DNA from: Balneolaceae bacterium
Lineage (GTDB): Bacteria; Bacteroidota; Rhodothermia; Balneolales; Balneolaceae
DNA length: 64,000 bases
Direction of reading: 5' to 3'
Assembly (NCBI GenBank): GCA_017640605.1
Contig: JAEPQH010000008.1
Location: forward strand, 83,932 to 147,931
The position numbers and the translations under genes were made by a program. The notes beneath the pieces were generated by a model. It ran no database searches. It was given only the letters and a program-made list of their open reading frames with translations, and had not been told where the DNA came from. Of the stretch, positions 54,001 to 61,439 are shown piece after piece. Numbering within the stretch: position 1 is the stretch's first letter; the number at the start of each line of letters is the position of its first letter.

Positions 54001-55763
54001 AGTCCACCAGAATATGGCCATGGATCTAGCGCAATATCTACCTGATTATAGGATGCGAGTAAATCTTCATGCATCGCATATCCTTCAAAAAGCAGTCGGT
54101 TTTTCTCGATTCCATTCTTTGCAAACAGATCTACTACTTGTTGCACAAAATCAGCAGTATCGTATTGTTTACTTTTCAGAAAAAGCTTACTGCCTTCCAC
54201 AGCGTGCAAAATCTGCGACCACTGCGCAATTAACTGATCATTCAATTTCGATGGGTTATTAAAACAACCGAAGGTAACAAATCCGTTATATGAGGCCGGG
54301 AGTTCAGCAACCTTAATATCGTATGCCGGTGGTTCGTAGCACACGTAATCATCGGGCATTCGCACCAGTTTTTCGGTGTAAAATGGCTCCTCCCCCTTTG
54401 GCGATTCGTAGTTATCGGTGAGCAAATAATCCATGCTTTCCAATCCGGTGGTGTTGAACAAGCCTCCCACCCATTTTACGGTAATGGGAACCGGTTCGAG
54501 AGCCACTGTTTTTAACCGATTGAACGCAGAGTGACCGGAGAGTTCTACCAGAATATCCACTTCATCATCGCGGATAATTTTGGCAACTATTTCATCATTA
54601 TAGCCAATCACAGTGGTCCATTTTTCGCATCGATTTCGGATGCGCATAGTAAATTCATCATGCACTGAATGCGTGTTGTACCCATACACTTCGAATAAAT
54701 CGGTGGGCAGATTTTCCAGTGCTCGGGTAATCATCCATCCTACCGGATGCTTTCTAAATCCACCTGAAATAAATCCGACACGAAGTTTTTTATTCGGGTC
54801 AAGATTCTGTGGAACAGGTCGCTCATTTCTGATTTTCGGAGCAAAGTGTGCATCCCACAAGGCATGAGCATCAAAAATTTCTTCTTTGGTACGCTCGGGA
54901 TTGTAATGGATTCCCATCAAATAATTCGACAACGATTCATGCGCATCGGGCGAATCCTTCAAGGCTTTCATGTAATTGTGTTCCGCCTCGTTAAATCGTC
55001 CTACTTCTAATAAGCAAAGCGCATAATTTACACGTAGACGGCCATCTTTTGGGTTTTCTCTCAATAATTGCTCGTTGATGCGAATCGCTTCGCTGTAATG
55101 TCCCCATTCTTTGTAAACCACCGCCAACTGAATCCGGCAAAGGCGATTATTTGGAGCTATTTCCAACGTCTTTTTGATCTTTGCTTCCGCATCGGTGTAC
55201 TTCTGCAACTTCAGGTCGATTAATGCCTGTCCTAGGTGTGCCTCGATATATTCGGGCTCCATTTGCGCTGATATTTTGTATAATTCTCTCGCCTTCTTAA
55301 AATCACCCTGATCGAAATAAATAGATCCAATTCGGTAAGCTATTCCTGCATTTTTAGGATCGATTCGATTCGCCTGCGTGTAGGCTTTCATGGCTTCATC
55401 TAAGTTCGCCATTGCGCGATGCGCTGCTCCGATATTAATCCAAGCCTCCAGAAAATCCGGATTCTTGGCTATAGCTTGATACCCATATTGAATGGCTTGC
55501 TCAAAATTCTGCAAATTGTAGAATGCCACAGAAACCAAATGAAACGATTCGCGCTCTGCTCCACCTGCATCAACCGCTCTTAACAGATACTCTAGCGCTT
55601 TACTGTGATCTCCCTTTTGCAATAATGCCACACCCATGTAGTGATACACCATCCACGGACAGTTACCACGCTTTAATAATGGACGCAGCATTTTGATTGC
55701 TTTATCCGGATTTGGATGCTTCTTGCTTAAGAGTGCCTGCACTCGCGCTATTTCTACCTGCAT
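51081..55763 (-). CDS. Four-part flagellin-glycosylation enzyme: TPR - GT41 (OGT/SPINDLY) - methyltransferase - GT56 (WecF-like)
   Basis: 1560 residues, cytosolic. (1) About seven TPRs, ~36-285. (2) GT41 catalytic region ~325-680: '[16 protein letters not shown]' (His339 at the place of the conserved OGT His), '[13 protein letters not shown]' and '[22 protein letters not shown]'. (3) Rossmann SAM-methyltransferase ~755-960 with motif I '[12 protein letters not shown]'; '[10 protein letters not shown]' and 'ILVVDVNG' follow. (4) Helical linker ~960-1180. (5) WecF/GT56-like domain ~1185-1540: '[10 protein letters not shown]', '[11 protein letters not shown]', '[23 protein letters not shown]'. 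WecF transfers Fuc4NAc from dTDP-Fuc4NAc. It lies between six flagellins and fliS-fliD and is cotranscribed with wecE. I infer that TPRs bind flagellin, GT41 adds the first sugar and GT56 the amino sugar, with methylation as decoration. The four-part fusion is unusual. Confidence 0.88.
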   Translation of the reverse strand: [1560 protein letters not shown]

Positions 55764-55973
55764 AAAGTTACCAATTAGTTAGATTCCGAGATCTCTTTCC
55801 CAAAAATGATGCCATTGCACTTTTTCTTCTTTAGCCGCTAGTTCTAAAAGAGTTTTATCTCGCAGGATTATAAAGCAGAGGCTGTAAATGCGAGTTATGC
55901 GATCTTATTTGACAAAAAGCTCCATTTTTGAGCTTTCGAAGAAAAGTTTTCCTTATATGAATTTTTTTCCGCT

Positions 55974-56002
55974 CTTAAGGTAAAGCTTACCTGTGCTGAT
56001 AA
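55974..56002 (+). promoter_or_regulatory. Candidate sigma-28-type promoter of the fliS-fliD operon
   Basis: CTTAAGG-N15-CTGATAA, the same arrangement as the flagellin promoters (TTTAAGA-N14/15-TCGATAA) with two weaker positions. It lies 188 bp before the fliS ATG. Confidence 0.5.
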
Positions 56003-56045
56003 CCCCTATAACGCAACCTGTGTCGATTCCACTTAATCAGTGGCT

Positions 56046-56062
56046 TGGCACAATAGTTGTCA
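56046..56062 (+). promoter_or_regulatory. Candidate sigma-54-type promoter of the fliS-fliD operon
   Basis: TGGCACAATAGTTGTCA matches TGGCAC-N5-TTGC except that the -12 GC is GT. An NtrC-type activator is encoded at 58821. Weak but worth testing. Confidence 0.35.
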
Positions 56063-56189
56063 TCAATACTAACAAACTTGGGCAGGTAAACGGATGCCAC
56101 GATTAGAGTTCTTTAATACTACTCTGATTGCATTAACTAAACCTCTGGCACTCCGATAACCTAAATAAGTTGTAAACAATATATATGTC

Positions 56190-56513
56190 ATGCAGAACGC
56201 AACTTTAGTATATCAAAGACAAGCAATAATGAACGCATCGCCCCTAAAGCTGGTGGTTAAGATGTACGACTTGCTCATCCAGGCGAGTTACCGCGAGGAC
56301 GACAAAAAAGTTCGTGAGATTCTTTCCGGGCTGATTCAGGGTTTGAATTTTGACTACGAGCCGGCAGGACAACTTTTCGAATTATATCGTTATTGCCAGG
56401 AGCTATCTCGTAAGCAACGCTTTGATGAAATCAGAGAAATTTTAGAGCCACTTCGCAACACATGGGAAGAAGTAGCTAACAATCAGGTGAACGTTCACAC
56501 CTTATCCGTATAA
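56190..56513 (+). CDS. fliS: Flagellin export chaperone FliS
   Basis: 107 residues, all helical. The start 'MQNATLVYQRQAIMNASPLKLVVKMYDLLIQASYRE' contains the FliS signature (Y-x-x-x-x-(x)-n-a-S-P-x-x-L-V-x-M-L-Y-D). FliS binds the C-terminal D0 of flagellin in the cytosol and prevents early polymerisation. It is slightly short for the family (usually 120-135), as the region after helix 1 is compressed. First gene of an operon: fliD follows after 18 bp. With six flagellins nearby it presumably serves all of them. Confidence 0.9.
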   Translation: MQNATLVYQRQAIMNASPLKLVVKMYDLLIQASYREDDKKVREILSGLIQGLNFDYEPAGQLFELYRYCQELSRKQRFDEIREILEPLRNTWEEVANNQVNVHTLSV

Positions 56514-56531
56514 ACACTCAACAGCAATAAT

Positions 56532-57947
56532 ATGGCTTCCATATCCAGTTTATTTGCACAAACATCTTCTTACGAGACCTTCGTATCTCAGTTGGTTCAG
56601 ATCGAGAGCCAAAAGAAATTCAAATACGAGGCCGACAAAGACGATGTTAAAGAAAGCAAGACTGCGATTAGCACAGTTAGCAAGGCTATTTCTGATCTGG
56701 AAGCAAAAATTGCAGAGTTTACTGATGCCAGTAATAATTCGTTCGAGCAATTCAGCTCGTCGGTTTCTGACAGCCAAGTCATTAAAGTAAACTCCATTTC
56801 GGCGCTTGATCGAGAAAATACCTTCAATATTACCGTTGATCGACTTGCAAAAAGGGATGTTGCACTTGATGTAACCCGCACTGCTGATGCCACTGATCTG
56901 TCAGCATTTGGTGATGGCGAAGTTACCTTAACCATTGGCGATAAAACGGAAACCATCACCGTAGCAACCACCAAAGACGAAGGATCCGGTCCGGTTAGCA
57001 TGACCAACCAGGAAATTTTGGAAGCCTTTACGGCCGAAATAGCCGATAAATTTGGGGAGGAAGCAAGTGCCAATGTATTTAATACTAACAGCACGGATGT
57101 TCAGTTTTCCATCCAGAGTTTAGAAACCGGATTTGATAATCGAATTCAGTTCAGTGGCGCCACCGGCGTATTGGCCGAGATTACCGGCGGAATGCTTGAA
57201 CTGGTCCCTGATGCTGAACTTGACGCAGAGTTTACTATTGACGGTGTTACGTTTACACGTGGCTCCAACAATGTGACAGATGCAATCGATGGCCTGGATT
57301 TCACTTTATTAGATGCTAGTGGAACCGAGGAGCAGATGACGGTTTCCCGCGATATTGGAAAATCTAAATCCAATCTCGAAGACTTCATCAAAGCATTTAA
57401 TGAAGTAAACGAAACCATTCGGGAGCGAACGTTCATTAATGCCGAAACCGGTAACAAAGGCCCACTTCAACGCTATCGTTCGGTTCGAAATTTAAGTACA
57501 GCTTTACGACAAACAGCTATACTTAACGCCTCCGGTATTCCTGATGGAAATTTGAAAAACTTCACCGATTTCGGAATTAGTTTCGAAAATGATGGAGAAA
57601 TGAAAATTGATGATTCCGATCTTTTGGAACAGGTTTTGCAGGAAAGACCGGAACAGATCGCTGCTTTCTTTCAGGATGCGACCTCGCCTATTGCTACCAT
57701 GCTGGCACAGGCCGAGAGTTACACAAAGTCAGGTGGGATTTTATCATCACTAACCGACAGTTTGGATGATAAAATCGGCAACCTGGATCGACTGATAGAG
57801 CGCGAAGAAGATTATCTGATCGATTATGAGGAAGAACAACGCAGAATTTTTAACGAACTCGACGCTTTACTGGAAGCCGGACAACAGCAGTTTGATCAGG
57901 TTGTACAGTTTGCAAGTGTTAGCGTAAGCGCACCTTCATTTATCTAA
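56532..57947 (+). CDS. fliD: Flagellar hook-associated protein 2 (filament cap) FliD
   Basis: 471 residues, typical length. The N-terminal FliD_N part has 'SYETFVSQLVQIESQKKFKYEADKDDVKESKTAISTVSKAISDLEAKIAEF' (coiled coil with the short loop of cap proteins), the central D2/D3 domains are Thr/Asp-rich (~90-285), and the FliD_C part includes 'DFIKAFNEVNETIRERTFINAETGNKGPLQRYRSVRNL' and a C-terminal coiled coil (~415-465). It caps the filament and inserts flagellin. The gene sits between fliS and a FliT/FlgN-like gene (4 bp after). Confidence 0.93.
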   Translation: MASISSLFAQTSSYETFVSQLVQIESQKKFKYEADKDDVKESKTAISTVSKAISDLEAKIAEFTDASNNSFEQFSSSVSDSQVIKVNSISALDRENTFNITVDRLAKRDVALDVTRTADATDLSAFGDGEVTLTIGDKTETITVATTKDEGSGPVSMTNQEILEAFTAEIADKFGEEASANVFNTNSTDVQFSIQSLETGFDNRIQFSGATGVLAEITGGMLELVPDAELDAEFTIDGVTFTRGSNNVTDAIDGLDFTLLDASGTEEQMTVSRDIGKSKSNLEDFIKAFNEVNETIRERTFINAETGNKGPLQRYRSVRNLSTALRQTAILNASGIPDGNLKNFTDFGISFENDGEMKIDDSDLLEQVLQERPEQIAAFFQDATSPIATMLAQAESYTKSGGILSSLTDSLDDKIGNLDRLIEREEDYLIDYEEEQRRIFNELDALLEAGQQQFDQVVQFASVSVSAPSFI

Positions 57948-57951
57948 AACC

Positions 57952-58311
57952 ATGAAACGACTAGAACATACCATATCGCGACTAAATGAACTAAGTGATG
58001 GCATCCTATCTGAATTGGAAAAAGATGCGCCCTCACTCGAAACCATTCGCGAAGGCATGAATCAACGCGAGGAACATCTAAAAGTGCTTTCCATTATCCA
58101 GAATAATAAGAAGGAAATGGATTTGAGCGAACAGGAAGTAAAAACTCTTCGTCCACTTTTTGATGCTTTTGTAGCCATGAATGAAGAAATACAACAACGA
58201 ATATCGGCTCTCTTAAACAACCAACTTGAAAAACTTGCTGTGGCAACCAAACAGCGTAAAGTCCAAGAGAGCTATGGGATTTCTAAAACTCCCAACATTT
58301 CATATTTTTAA
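57952..58311 (+). CDS. FliT/FlgN-like flagellar export chaperone
   Basis: 119 residues, helical, starting 'MKRLEHTISRLNELSDGILSELEKDAPSLETIREGMNQREEHLKVL'. The 'L...L..L......I...L..R...L..L' pattern and the C-terminal 'TKQRKVQESYGIS' segment are like FlgN/FliT chaperones, and the position directly after fliD (4-bp gap) is where fliT is found in other flagellar operons. FliT binds FliD; FlgN binds FlgK and FlgL. Similarity is mostly by length, helix pattern and position, so the call is tentative. Confidence 0.65.
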   Translation: MKRLEHTISRLNELSDGILSELEKDAPSLETIREGMNQREEHLKVLSIIQNNKKEMDLSEQEVKTLRPLFDAFVAMNEEIQQRISALLNNQLEKLAVATKQRKVQESYGISKTPNISYF

Positions 58312-58332
58312 TATCTACTAAAAAACACCACC

Positions 58333-58683
58333 ATGGAAATCAATAACCTATCAACCCAACTAAACGGACCTATCGATGGCGCAAAAGCCAACGAAGCCCG
58401 TTCTGCGCAAAAAGTGCAAGGTAATACTGAGTCGAGCAATTCCGCCGATAAAGTATCCCTAAGCAGCACCGGAGTGCAAAGTAACGAAGATCAGTTTGCT
58501 AAAATCGAATTAGAAAAAGCGAACTCAGCTGCGTTTACTAAACTAAGAGAATACAAAGCGCGCATTCAGGAATACGATCAGGCCAGGCAGGTTTCTCCCG
58601 AAGCCGCTCGCGAAACCGAACTTGGCAAGATGCTGAACGATCCTGCTGTTTGGGAGAAAATGGCTGAAAACATGTTTCGTTAA
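58333..58683 (+). CDS. Small flagellar protein, FlgM-like (possible anti-sigma-28)
   Basis: 116 residues. A polar, probably disordered N-terminal half with 'SADKVSLSSTGVQ', the type of motif seen before the helical sigma-binding part of FlgM, followed by a charged helical half ('FTKLREYKARIQEYDQARQVSPEAARETELGKMLNDPAVWEKMAENMFR'). It is the last gene of the fliS-fliD operon. In the neighbourhood of six sigma-28-type promoters an anti-sigma factor would make sense, but the C-terminal half is not a clear FlgM match, so this is inference. Confidence 0.45.
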   Translation: MEINNLSTQLNGPIDGAKANEARSAQKVQGNTESSNSADKVSLSSTGVQSNEDQFAKIELEKANSAAFTKLREYKARIQEYDQARQVSPEAARETELGKMLNDPAVWEKMAENMFR

Positions 58684-58709
58684 GCCAATTACTTATTTAT
58701 AGAATTTAA

Positions 58710-58732
58710 AAAGAGAGCCTAATGCTCTCTTT
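58710..58732 (+). terminator. Terminator of the fliS operon
   Basis: Stem AAAGAGAGC / GCTCTCTTT with loop CTAAT, followed by eight further T. 27 bp after the FlgM-like stop. Confidence 0.92.
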
Positions 58733-58820
58733 TTTTTTATCTGGCAATTTCATTGTTTACCATCCACGAGTGAACGCTAACAGCTGTAGCGACATTACCT
58801 CTGTTTAATCTAATTTATTT

Positions 58821-60248
58821 ATGAAACGATCTATTCTCGTTATCGACGACGACGAACTACTTCTTGGGTTTATCGAAGAAATATTAACGGCTACCGGTTA
58901 TCAGGTATCTGCATACAGTTCTCCGGTTAAAGCCCTCGATCATTTAAAGAAAGAGACGGTTGATTTAGTGATCACCGATGTGAAAATGAATGAATTAACC
59001 GGCGATGAAGTGCTGGCCGAGGTTAAAAAAGAGTATCCGAATATTGGCGTTATTATGATTACCGGTTTCGGAAATATCAATCATGCTGTAAGAGCATTGC
59101 ATAAAGGTGCGTTTGATTACATCACCAAGCCATTTAAAGCCAAAGAAATTCTATTTCGAGTAAATCGCTTTTTCGAGGCCGATCCTGAAGAGGAAGCCGC
59201 AAAGAAAAAATCCGCTGCAAATGCTACTTCTGCGCCTTCTATTAAAAGCGATAAAGCAGAGGCTGTAAGTCCGGTTGATGCTTCCAAAAAAGGAGAAAAT
59301 CAGTTTATTGGAAACGATCCTCAGATAAAAAAGCTCATGCGTGTGCTTCCACAAATTGCTAAAAATGTAGCTCCGGTTCTTATTCAAGGAGAAAGCGGGA
59401 CGGGTAAGGAAGTGTTTGCTCATCAAATTCATGTGCATAGTAATCGCGCTGATGGACCGTACATCAAGATTAACTGTGCAAATCTGCCCTCCGAATTGGT
59501 TGAAAGCACACTTTTCGGGCACATAAAAGGCGCATTTACCGGGGCGATTTCTGATCGAAAAGGCGCTTTCGATGCTGCCGATGGTGGTACGCTGTTGTTG
59601 GATGAAATCACTGAAATCGACATCAACGTACAGGCGAAATTATTACGTGTACTGCAGGAAAATGAATTTTACCGCGTGGGTAGTCAAAAGCCTATCAAAG
59701 CGAATGTGCGCATCTTAGCTACCTCAAATAGAAATATTGCCGAATCCATTGCGGATAAAGAATTCCGCGAAGATTTATATTACCGTCTGAATGTTTTTCC
59801 GATTGAAATCCCACCTCTCCGTCAACGCAAAAGCGATATCCCATTGCTGGTAAACTATTTTGCTGAACATTACACCAAGCACTATGGATTGGAGCCTAAA
59901 GAAATTTCGAAAGAGTTGATGGATTACATGGTGTCGCAGGATTGGCGAGGCAACGTGCGTGAACTGAATAACAAAATGCATAGGGGCATTATTCTGGCGC
60001 AGGATAGTGATTCCATCAAAATTGAGCACATCAATAACGAAATGTTTTCGAGCGTGGATGAAAATCTGAGTAATGAGAGCATGGAAAGCGAAGACCTCCC
60101 GCTTATGTCGATTGAGGAAGCCGAAATGAAGCTGATCCGTAAAGCCCTTGAAAAAACGAATGGCAATCAGAAAAAAGCTGCGGAATTACTGGGGATTTCT
60201 GATCGAACGATCCGGAATAAGCTGAAGCAGTATGGCGAAGACGAATAA
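58821..60248 (+). CDS. NtrC-family sigma-54-dependent response regulator (FleR/FlrC-like by context)
   Basis: 475 residues. Receiver ~1-120 with Asp8-10, phospho-acceptor Asp53 (LVITDVKMNE) and Lys in 'FDYITKPFK'; Ala/Ser/Lys-rich linker ~125-160; AAA+ domain ~165-390 with Walker A GESGTGKE, the sigma-54-contacting GAFTGA loop, Walker B 'GGTLLLDEI' and 'RVGSQKPIKANVRILATSNRNI'; C-terminal Fis-type HTH ('KALEKTNGNQKKAAELLGISDRTIRNKLKQYG'). It activates sigma-54 promoters when phosphorylated. Its place after the fliS operon resembles FleR/FlrC/FlgR, which drive flagellar genes. No cognate kinase is adjacent. A weak TGGCAA-N5-TTGTT element lies at 58742-58757. Confidence 0.92.
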   Translation: MKRSILVIDDDELLLGFIEEILTATGYQVSAYSSPVKALDHLKKETVDLVITDVKMNELTGDEVLAEVKKEYPNIGVIMITGFGNINHAVRALHKGAFDYITKPFKAKEILFRVNRFFEADPEEEAAKKKSAANATSAPSIKSDKAEAVSPVDASKKGENQFIGNDPQIKKLMRVLPQIAKNVAPVLIQGESGTGKEVFAHQIHVHSNRADGPYIKINCANLPSELVESTLFGHIKGAFTGAISDRKGAFDAADGGTLLLDEITEIDINVQAKLLRVLQENEFYRVGSQKPIKANVRILATSNRNIAESIADKEFREDLYYRLNVFPIEIPPLRQRKSDIPLLVNYFAEHYTKHYGLEPKEISKELMDYMVSQDWRGNVRELNNKMHRGIILAQDSDSIKIEHINNEMFSSVDENLSNESMESEDLPLMSIEEAEMKLIRKALEKTNGNQKKAAELLGISDRTIRNKLKQYGEDE

Positions 60249-60288
60249 CGCATATGCTGCACTTTAGTGTTCTGACCCAAAATATCTC

Positions 60289-60771
60289 ATGATTGTGGAT
60301 TCTGACATTCCAAACAGGCTGTACTGGACCAAAGATGCCTTTAAATATAATCACAGCATTTTTGCCGGGAGTGAGCAAGTAGGTGTTATTAAAGATGCCA
60401 GTTTGAATCGTTCAGTTAAAGCTTCTTTACTCGGTAAAAACTATGTTTTCGAGAAGTCTGGTTTTATTAAGAAGAAAATTAATGTTTTTGATCTAACAGA
60501 CCGAAAAGAAGTAGGAACGATTCGTTTCAAATCCCTCAGTTCTAAGGCTTTGATAACATTATTCAGCACTGAAAAGTCGGATCGCTATCTATGGAAATTC
60601 AAAAATTCTTTCAGCCGTAGATGGATGATGTTTAATCATACCGGTGATTTACTGCTCAGCGGGAAAAGCAGAAAAGAAGGGTATGCTGAATATAATACTG
60701 AAAAGGACGGAGTATTATTGCTTAGTGCACTCGTTATTCGAAATCTTTTTGCTATGCAAGGATATGGATAA
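60289..60771 (+). CDS. Hypothetical protein, 160 residues, possible tubby/LURP-one-like fold
   Basis: I do not recognise it with confidence. There is no signal peptide. The repeated beta-strand pattern ('NHSIFAGSEQVGVIKDASLNRSVKASLLGKNYVFEKSGFIKKKINVFDLTDRKEVGTIRFKSL...YLWKF...WMMFNHTGDLLLSGK') followed by a C-terminal hydrophobic helix ('GVLLLSALVIRNLFAM') resembles LURP-one/tubby-like beta-barrels closed around a helix. It lies 40 bp after the NtrC-type regulator on the same strand, but with no evidence of a shared function. Confidence 0.55.
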   Translation: MIVDSDIPNRLYWTKDAFKYNHSIFAGSEQVGVIKDASLNRSVKASLLGKNYVFEKSGFIKKKINVFDLTDRKEVGTIRFKSLSSKALITLFSTEKSDRYLWKFKNSFSRRWMMFNHTGDLLLSGKSRKEGYAEYNTEKDGVLLLSALVIRNLFAMQGYG

Positions 60772-60783
60772 CTACATTTTGGC

Positions 60784-61430
60784 TTGCTGATTGTTTGTTC
60801 TCGTTACGTAGGTCTCCTGCGTAACGAAGCCCGGAATCTTCTGCTCCCATCCTTTCTTGGTTATATCAGTTATGTAGGTTTTTTTCTTTGTACTTTTGGC
60901 TTGACCCAAAAGTACGAAAAGGTCAAGCTAAGAATTCTTGGCGGATTCGTGCCCCCTTTGCTGAATAATTTCAATGGTCCATGTACTCACGAAATAGATG
61001 AAACAGTTCGTGCCGGTGTGAAATTATTCTCTGCAAGCAGAACGCTTCAGGGATCTACTCACTTTTTCCGCCAACAATTCTAATGCCTTTTTGGTCACTC
61101 ATAACGGATCGAAGAGTTTCAATTTATCCAATTCTCTGCGTTGTGGTAACCGCAAGAAGCCTGAGCTTGTAGAAGGACCGAAGTGATCTCCGGTTGGAGG
61201 CGAAAATCAAGAGCTACCCACACCGCACTTCTGCTATCCATTTTTTCCCCATACTGTTGATCTTTTTATTGATAGTACTATCTTCGTAAAACATAGAATT
61301 CCTTATAAACCTTTTAATCAGTATTAGACCTCGGTTTATTCATTAAAACAGGTTTCAGGGGCTTTGATGTGGGAGTTGTTAGCTAATGAAACAAGCAATA
61401 TCTACTTAATCTCATTCGCATATACTTCAA
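60784..61430. repeat. Repeat unit copy 1 (about 0.6 kb, non-coding)
   Basis: The segment 60890-61290 is a near-identical direct repeat of 62826-63234; weaker similarity extends on both sides, down to the start of the next gene. It contains a 10-bp hairpin (GTACTTTTGG / CCAAAAGTAC with GTCAAGC just after), a motif widespread as a repeat in Bacteroidota-type genomes. A 99-codon open frame (60784-61083) is broken by a 1-base change in copy 2, so I take the unit as non-coding. It sits directly upstream of a small secreted-protein gene. Confidence 0.75.
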
Positions 61431-61439
61431 ATCCAAAAA

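Larger units (their letters stand above)
55764..56189. other. Divergent promoter region between the glycosylation operon and fliS
   Basis: 426 bp without a gene. It holds two candidate plus-strand promoters for fliS-fliD (sigma-28-like at 55974-56002 and sigma-54-like at 56046-56062). No clear promoter could be assigned for the glycosylation operon on the minus strand. Confidence 0.5.

Noticed and set aside
51081..55763. Two or three separate genes read as one by error
   Set aside because: The frame is continuous over 1560 codons, with no internal stop and with smooth linkers between domains, so a natural fusion is the simpler reading.
60784..61083. 99-codon open frame in repeat copy 1
   Set aside because: It lies inside the repeat, and the matching frame in copy 2 is broken by a one-base deletion (CTTTGCTAATAAT). 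No signal peptide or known motif. Treated as non-coding.
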